DNA from: CAZKWG01 sp964615375
GTDB taxonomy: Bacteria > Myxococcota_A > UBA796 > CAZKWG01
DNA length: 64,000 nt
NCBI GenBank assembly: GCA_964615375.1
Contig: CAZTOW010000024.1
Location: 1-64,000 of the forward strand
Reading direction: 5' to 3'
The notes beneath the pieces are model-generated. The model was not told the DNA's origin. It searched no databases and saw only the letters and a list, made by a program, of their open reading frames with translations. This document shows positions 59,302 to 64,000 of the stretch, one piece after another; the stretch's first letter is position 1, and every line of letters begins with the position of its first letter. The position numbers and the translations under genes are program-made.

Positions 59302-62274
59302 ATGGATGACGGAGCGCAGGGCAAGCCGCAATCTGCGGTGAACGGAACAAGGAGATCTCCTCGTCGCAAGGTGAAGGGACAGGTTGCCTCTCCTTCGCCT
59401 GGCTTCACATGTCGCGACGATTGTACCCGTGATAGCGCCGCTGAGAAGGTCAGATGTTCATCGTGCGGCACTACGGCTGTCCGCGCGCCGTGCTCCTGCG
59501 CGCCACAGCACGGCCACGGTTCTTGCCCACCCTGTGCAGGTGCGAGCGGCGCACCTCCGAGTAGACGAGCAGCCTCCGCCACCGCGCCAGCCGCAGGCGT
59601 GCGGCGCCAGCGGATCGAGGGCCCACGCGCGGAACTCTACAACCTGTACAAGAATGTCCGACGGCTGGCTACCCTCACCCATCGCAGCGTGTTCTATGAG
59701 AGATGGGAGGTGCTCGACGCTCAGGGCCAGGTCCTCGAGCGGAGCGCGCGCGGGAGCCCCTTCGTCTGGCGCAAAGATCTCGGGGTCGTGCCCGTGGATC
59801 CAGAGGATTCCGGGCTCGATGACGGCAGCTCGGTCCTGCAGGAGACGCGCGGATGCTCGGATGAGCGGGGGAGGTGGCACCGGATCGTCCGCTATGTCCG
59901 CCTTCCGCCACCTCAGCGGAAGCAGGCTGAGCGAGGAGCTCCGAGGGGACCCTCAGCGCACACCCAGCGAAGCTCGAAGCCGCAGAGCCTGTCGCAGCTC
60001 CTGGTGGGCTCCTACGATCCGGTCCCTGTCGTCCTCGAGCTGCGCGACCAGGAGGAGCTCCCGCGAGCTCCTTCGCGCGTCGTGACAGGGCTGGCGTTCA
60101 CCGAACATGGGCGTTCGGATCGGCTCACCCCCCTTCGGACGCGCATTCGAGAGGCGAACCGCCGTAAGCGCACCGCCTGGGCTCGACCCCTGCGCGCCTG
60201 GCTGCGGTCGATCGGCGCGAGGGTAGATTTTCACCTGACCACCCATGCCAACCTCCTGTATGTCCGCGTACCCAGGAGACACCTGACCGATCTCGTCGGG
60301 CGGGCGGAGGTCGTCGGGATCGAGCGCCACTCGGGCAGGGAGGTCGAAGAAGAGACGCTGGAGGAGTCCTACCTGTGTACCGGGGCGCCCATGCGGTCCA
60401 ATGTATACAAGGACCATGAAGAGTGCGCGACCCATGCGTTTTATCCACCGTGGGCCTATCTGGATGGCGTCAACGCCGCCACCGGGGTGCTTCAGTACAT
60501 CAACGCGGGCTATGACGGGATGATCTCGGGCGGAAACGCGCCCTGGGCGTGGTTCTCCACGAACGAGGAGACCCTCTCGCTCGGCGTCCGCGACTACTGG
60601 ATCCACACGGTCCATCCGGCCTTCGAGTACAATGGTGACAGCCGGTTCCTCTATCTCTTTTACGAGATCAAGGATGGGGTCGTACGCATCGCGTCCCGAG
60701 ATGAAGTCGAGACCAGGCCAAAGCCCGACGACGCGGACTCTCACGGCACTGGAGCCTCCGCTGTCGCCATGGCCAGCGTCATGCTGGGCCAGGACCCAGA
60801 TCTGACCACAACCATCACCCAGGCCGCGCGGAGCGGCATCGCAAGGATGGTAGCGGGCCTGGGTTCTGTTCAAGACGTGCAGCTTCCAGACATGCTCGAG
60901 ACGATCGCGTCCGACTTCGGCACATCCAGCCGCGGCGAACCTTGTGGTGGGCTGGACGTGCTCACGCACAGCCTCTCCGCAAACGAAGGAGAGCATATTC
61001 CCGGATCCAAGTATAATTGTCCGACCGAGGACCAGGCCCGTGGGCTCGATAGCACCTCCCAACTCTTCAGTACCTATTTCCGGGAGGAGGGGCTCCTCTA
61101 TGTCAAGGCAGCCGGGAACATGGGAGGGGTGGACGTCGGAACATCCTGTGCGAGTGCATCATCCGTGTCCGCTCCAGGCGCCGCGCCCGCCGCGCTCCCG
61201 GTCGGGGCTATCGCGACATCCGACCTTGCGCCAATCGATATGCAGAATGCACCTGACCTTCGATCGGACTCATCCGTGGCGCGTACGCCTGACGGGCGAG
61301 CGTACCCCCTCCTCGTCACTGCAGGGTACCAGTGTGGCACCGCGTCCATGGAAGGGGCCTACTATGCGGGTTCCGAGTTCACGTACGGAAGGATGGGCGC
61401 GACCAGCGGAACGGCGCCGCGCGTCGCCGGGTCGGCGCTGCTCTTCAAGCATTACGATCTCGATCAGCACGGTTCGGTCGCCAACGCGCCCGGCCGGACC
61501 CTGGTGGGCATGCTGAACTTCGCGGATGGCTTCGCACTCGACACCAGCCTGGCAGGAGATCCACGCGGGGTGCCGCCGCTCCCCGGCTGGGGGCTCGGGC
61601 GCCTGCGGATGCGGCTCTACGCCAGCGGGGGCCTCGGGGGCGTCGGCGACTCCGGGATCGAGAGCTTCCGCCTCCATGATGGCGAATGTGTGAGCTTCGA
61701 CCTCGGCACGCTCCGGGGGACCGTGCCGTCCGCGGTGCGACGGATCCGCATCACGGCCTGGTGGCTGGAGGTCAACACCGGCGTGGACGAAGAGAAGGCG
61801 GAGATCCACATGGGCATCATCGGCTACGCGACCACGACCCGTAGCCTGTTCCTCGACGTCGTGACGAATGGCTCCGACCACGTCCTGCGCCTCGAGTATG
61901 ATCGCACCGACAGCGCGTTGGGCTGCCCACCCGGCGGACAGCCCGTCACCCTCTTCTTCTGGGCGCCTCACGTCCCTGCGGACGAGCGCTACCCTGAGCG
62001 TGACGACTATCGGACCCTCTACGTGAGCTGGTTCTGGGAGACAGGCTCGGATCCCTCGAAGATCGATTGCGGTGATTCCGTCACGGACTACTGTGGAGGT
62101 CTCTCCTCGTTGGACCTGACGATGGTCACGGAAGGTCCCGTGGCGCGAGGGAGCTACCCTATCGGTGACCTGGCTCGGGCAGCCTCGCGAAGCGTCGTAA
62201 GGGGACTTCGGGTAGCCTGCGGACTGTCCGGCGCTGGCACCAGCCCCGTCAGGCCATCCGCGGTGGCCCCATGA
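59302..62274 (+). CDS. S8 subtilisin-like peptidase homologue with an altered catalytic Asp
   Basis: A 990-residue protein. 1-90: Cys-rich (FTCRDDC, RCSSCG, PCSCAP, GSCPPCAG), probably metal- or disulfide-stabilised. 100-380: non-catalytic domain, possibly pro-region. About 390-740: subtilase fold with HGTG (H481), oxyanion N606 (AAGNMGG) and GATSGTAP (S702). The segment aligned to the D-T-G motif reads INAGYDG, with N401 where Asp is expected. 760-950: beta-sandwich. No signal peptide. AAGGAGG (59289-59295) fixes the ATG. It overlaps the lipoprotein gene by ATGA (62271-62274). Confidence 0.82.
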   Translation: MDDGAQGKPQSAVNGTRRSPRRKVKGQVASPSPGFTCRDDCTRDSAAEKVRCSSCGTTAVRAPCSCAPQHGHGSCPPCAGASGAPPSRRAASATAPAAGVRRQRIEGPRAELYNLYKNVRRLATLTHRSVFYERWEVLDAQGQVLERSARGSPFVWRKDLGVVPVDPEDSGLDDGSSVLQETRGCSDERGRWHRIVRYVRLPPPQRKQAERGAPRGPSAHTQRSSKPQSLSQLLVGSYDPVPVVLELRDQEELPRAPSRVVTGLAFTEHGRSDRLTPLRTRIREANRRKRTAWARPLRAWLRSIGARVDFHLTTHANLLYVRVPRRHLTDLVGRAEVVGIERHSGREVEEETLEESYLCTGAPMRSNVYKDHEECATHAFYPPWAYLDGVNAATGVLQYINAGYDGMISGGNAPWAWFSTNEETLSLGVRDYWIHTVHPAFEYNGDSRFLYLFYEIKDGVVRIASRDEVETRPKPDDADSHGTGASAVAMASVMLGQDPDLTTTITQAARSGIARMVAGLGSVQDVQLPDMLETIASDFGTSSRGEPCGGLDVLTHSLSANEGEHIPGSKYNCPTEDQARGLDSTSQLFSTYFREEGLLYVKAAGNMGGVDVGTSCASASSVSAPGAAPAALPVGAIATSDLAPIDMQNAPDLRSDSSVARTPDGRAYPLLVTAGYQCGTASMEGAYYAGSEFTYGRMGATSGTAPRVAGSALLFKHYDLDQHGSVANAPGRTLVGMLNFADGFALDTSLAGDPRGVPPLPGWGLGRLRMRLYASGGLGGVGDSGIESFRLHDGECVSFDLGTLRGTVPSAVRRIRITAWWLEVNTGVDEEKAEIHMGIIGYATTTRSLFLDVVTNGSDHVLRLEYDRTDSALGCPPGGQPVTLFFWAPHVPADERYPERDDYRTLYVSWFWETGSDPSKIDCGDSVTDYCGGLSSLDLTMVTEGPVARGSYPIGDLARAASRSVVRGLRVACGLSGAGTSPVRPSAVAP

Positions 62275-62777
62275 CTCCCATTGCTTCTCGCCCTCACCAG
62301 GACACAGCCCACAGTTCGCTTTGGTGGTCACTGATGGGGGTGCTTCTGCTGATGCCCCTGCTCGGATGCTCTGGCAAGGACTACCTGCCTGGGACGAACG
62401 TGATCGTGACAGTGGGGATCGAGAGAGGAGACGAGCTTGGGGAGACCTATCGTGATGAACTTCAGGTTACTGTCCAGATAGTGTATCTCCTGTCTGACCC
62501 CGGCGAGTGTGGTGCGACATATGAAGGAGAAACACTCGACATATTCGAGACTGAGCTCGACACGGAGACTACTCTCGCGACCGAGCCTGGCTGGGTATGC
62601 GGCTACGCTGATGGCTCCGCGCGCGCCACCGGGGTCCACAGTGATGGTGACGGGCACAAGGACTGGATCGACTGCGGAGAAAACTCAACTCCACTGAGCG
62701 TCGATCTGGATGAGGAGGCCGAGCTCACGATGGAAATGGATTGCAACATCTACGAAGAGACGGAGGTACCTGAATAG
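62271..62777 (+). CDS. lipoprotein, last gene of the subtilase module
   Basis: A 168-residue lipoprotein with a long leader (WWSLMGVLLLMPLLGC) ending in lipobox LLGC. The mature domain is acidic, with paired cysteines (GECGATY, WVCGYAD, IDCGEN, MDCNIY) and beta-rich segments. No family was recognised. Its GC content is lower than the flanking chromosome. ATGA overlap with the subtilase gene makes it part of the same transcript. Confidence 0.72.
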   Translation: MTPIASRPHQDTAHSSLWWSLMGVLLLMPLLGCSGKDYLPGTNVIVTVGIERGDELGETYRDELQVTVQIVYLLSDPGECGATYEGETLDIFETELDTETTLATEPGWVCGYADGSARATGVHSDGDGHKDWIDCGENSTPLSVDLDEEAELTMEMDCNIYEETEVPE

Positions 62778-62855
62778 ACTGAACGCGACGTTTCGGCGCC
62801 ATCGAGTTACGGAACGGAGCGCTCCTGTTCGGACGGGCCCAACCTCTCGGGCCGC

Positions 62856-62951
62856 GCGGCGGCGGGGTGGGGCTTCTCGGGGGCGCTGACGGCGGTGCAC
62901 TACACGGGGCTGCGGGCGGGAGGGACGGCGGCGAAGGGGGTGGTGGAGTGA
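62856..62951 (+). pseudogene. 3' fragment of the flavoprotein gene
   Basis: Thirty-one codons and a stop match the end of the gene at 57512 with 29 of 31 residues identical (AAAGWGFSGALTAVHYTGLR against AAAGRGFSGALTAVYYTGLR). No start or upstream coding sequence is present, so it is a duplicated remnant that marks the right junction. Confidence 0.85.
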
Positions 62952-63000
62952 AGGGTTTGGGGCGGAGATCTGGCTGGGTGTTAGGATCTTCAGGCGTTTT

Positions 63001-63128
63001 ACCGCGGAGAGCGCGGAGAGCGCGGAGTCGGCGCGAGAGGGGTCGGGGCGGGTCGAGGGCTCATCGCCGCGCTCGTTGGGGGGCTTTGGGGGCTTCGCTG
63101 TCTGGGACAGTGACCTGGTCTGGAGATG
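63001..63128 (+). repeat. dispersed repeat, copy C
   Basis: The same block order as copies A and B: ACCGCGGAGAGCGCGGAG, GTCGGCGCGAGAG, TCATCGCCGCGCTCG and GGGGGCTTCGCTGTCTGGG. It is part of the right direct repeat. Confidence 0.65.
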
Positions 63129-63171
63129 ACTGTGCGATGAGGCGCTCGCCTTCCGTCGCGCTCGGTACTCG

Positions 63172-64000
63172 TCAGGATCCCGTCATCCCCCTCTCCAGCC
63201 TGGCCCGCTCTCCCGCCATCCCATACCGCTCCGCCAGCACCTTCCCCTCCGCCCAGCGGCGCCGGGCCTCCGCCTCCCTCCCCTCCAGCCAGCACAGCCG
63301 ACCATCCAACCTATCCACCAGGGGTTGATGGAACGGGATCCGCTTCGTACGGACCTGCATGGCGTCGAAGAACCGACGAGCAGGCGGCCCCCAGGTGGGG
63401 AGGTCGGCCTCGCAGAGGGCCAGGAGGCCGAGGCCCGTGACCTCGGCGAGCCGGAGAGCGGGCGCGCCGGCGGCGATGACGAGGCGAGGATCGGCCAGGA
63501 GGGCCTTGAGCGCGGCCCCGCCGCGGGCGAGGTCCCCGGCCCGGATGGCGGCCAGGGCGCCGCTGGCCTCGGCGGCCATGACGCTGGCCGGATCGAGGCC
63601 GACCCGGGAGTCCACGACGGTGGCCGCCTCGTGGAGCAGGCGCGCGCTCTCGGCCGGGTCGTCACCGGCCAGGGCGACGCTGCCGAGGAAGAAGCGGCTC
63701 CGCACGCGCACGATGGGGCTGCCGCGCCGCTCGCCACCGGCCAGGGCGAGCTCGCCCCAGCGCCGGGCCTCGGCCAGCTCCCCCCGGGCCAGCGCCTCCT
63801 GGCCGAGCAGGATCGTGGCCAGATCGCGATCCTCCACCAGGCCGGCGGCCTCGTCGAGATCGCGCGCCCGCAGGAGCAGCCCCCGCGCGTCGTCCCACTC
63901 CGCCCGCGCCAGGGAGGCGGCGGCCAGCACGCCCAGCGCGACGCCGCCAGTGGCGGGCTCTCCGGTCTCGTCTACGCCGGCCATCGCCAGCCGACGCCAG
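63172..64000 (-). CDS. C-terminal part of a TPR protein (partial, runs off the window)
   Basis: An open frame from the window edge to 63172. No stop precedes the first Met at 63984 (the frame reads WRRLAMAGVDE at the edge), so this is probably the 3' part of a longer gene. The protein is helical with repeats such as DEAAGLVEDRDLATILLGQ, LAEARRWGELAL and SARLLHEAATVV, as in TPR regions that follow kinase or AAA domains in signalling proteins of myxobacteria. No catalytic domain is visible in the window. Confidence 0.65.
   Translation of the reverse strand, partial: WRRLAMAGVDETGEPATGGVALGVLAAASLARAEWDDARGLLLRARDLDEAAGLVEDRDLATILLGQEALARGELAEARRWGELALAGGERRGSPIVRVRSRFFLGSVALAGDDPAESARLLHEAATVVDSRVGLDPASVMAAEASGALAAIRAGDLARGGAALKALLADPRLVIAAGAPALRLAEVTGLGLLALCEADLPTWGPPARRFFDAMQVRTKRIPFHQPLVDRLDGRLCWLEGREAEARRRWAEGKVLAERYGMAGERARLERGMTGS

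Larger units (their letters stand above)
62778..63171. other. module right edge with duplicated flavoprotein tail and repeat
   Basis: The stretch holds the flavoprotein 3' fragment and dispersed repeat copy C. Nothing else is supported. Confidence 0.6.
62856..63802. repeat. right copy of the flanking direct repeat
   Basis: The segment matches 57416-58264 in order and orientation: flavoprotein tail, dispersed repeat, TPR 3' end. It lacks the REP-like element and keeps the 89 codons missing from the left copy. Confidence 0.8.

Noticed and set aside
62842..62951. A separate small gene at the right edge of the subtilase module
   Set aside because: The reading frame is a copy of the flavoprotein's last codons and has no start.

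Overview
The window is very GC-rich double-stranded DNA with dense bacterial genes, 4-nt start/stop overlaps (ATGA, GTGA, TTGA), many lipoproteins with Asp-Thr-Gly-rich stalks, a monomeric NADP isocitrate dehydrogenase, a mitochondrial-type aconitase, and many long antisense shadow ORFs. It looks like a chromosome segment of a free-living Gram-negative bacterium, most plausibly Myxococcota or a related deltaproteobacterial lineage. The lineage call is inference; there is no rRNA or tRNA in the window to settle it.

Layout. 0-5.2 kb: a D,D-peptidase-like serine hydrolase, a 50-residue basic protein, amylomaltase, and a rhodanese/lipoprotein/flippase-like run. 5.2-11.3 kb: a CotH-type protein, then a cyanophycin unit (cphB-cphA) followed by mtnA. 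11.4-24.5 kb: TPR, sterol-desaturase-like, ATP-grasp, GMC-oxidoreductase, DUF502, SprT-like and DUF2461 genes and several small proteins. 24.5-32.9 kb: a minus-strand operon of two GTPases and an SDR, then lgt, psd, an aminotransferase and secreted proteins. 32.9-41.1 kb: a long minus-strand operon (DUF432-like, MscS channel, isoaspartyl peptidase, TPR/hydrolase, aldehyde dehydrogenase, membrane protein, enoyl-CoA hydratase). 41.2-47.2 kb: His-tailed thioredoxin, lipoprotein, aconitase, EamA-like transporter. 47.2-51.7 kb: a minus-strand cluster of a TIR protein, a KGGVGR-type ATPase, an ABC-like ATPase and an acyltransferase. 51.7-57.5 kb: DUF72, Uma2-like nuclease, isocitrate dehydrogenase, flavoprotein. 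57.4-64 kb: an apparent insertion, flanked by diverged direct repeats, that carries a subtilase module.

Two regions stand out. (1) 58.4-62.8 kb: two small paralogous beta-rich proteins, a 990-residue S8 peptidase homologue whose catalytic Asp appears to be Asn, and a lipoprotein. They lie behind a promoter-like TTGACG/TACATC pair whose spacer contains a run of 15 C, a layout expected of a phase-variable switch. The module sits between two ~0.85-0.95 kb related segments that duplicate the end of the neighbouring flavoprotein gene and the end of a TPR gene. (2) 47.2-51.7 kb: a TIR protein with an intact WCxxE motif, translationally coupled to a three-domain ATPase (KGGVGR ATPase, degenerate TIR-like domain, C-terminal PH-like domain). 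This is a candidate immune or conflict system.

Metabolically the window encodes synthesis of cyanophycin (cphA), its cleavage to beta-Asp-Arg (cphB), and, 29 kb away, a threonine-nucleophile isoaspartyl peptidase that could hydrolyse that dipeptide. Aconitase and isocitrate dehydrogenase supply two consecutive TCA steps. No tRNA, rRNA, CRISPR array, transposase or phage structural gene was seen.
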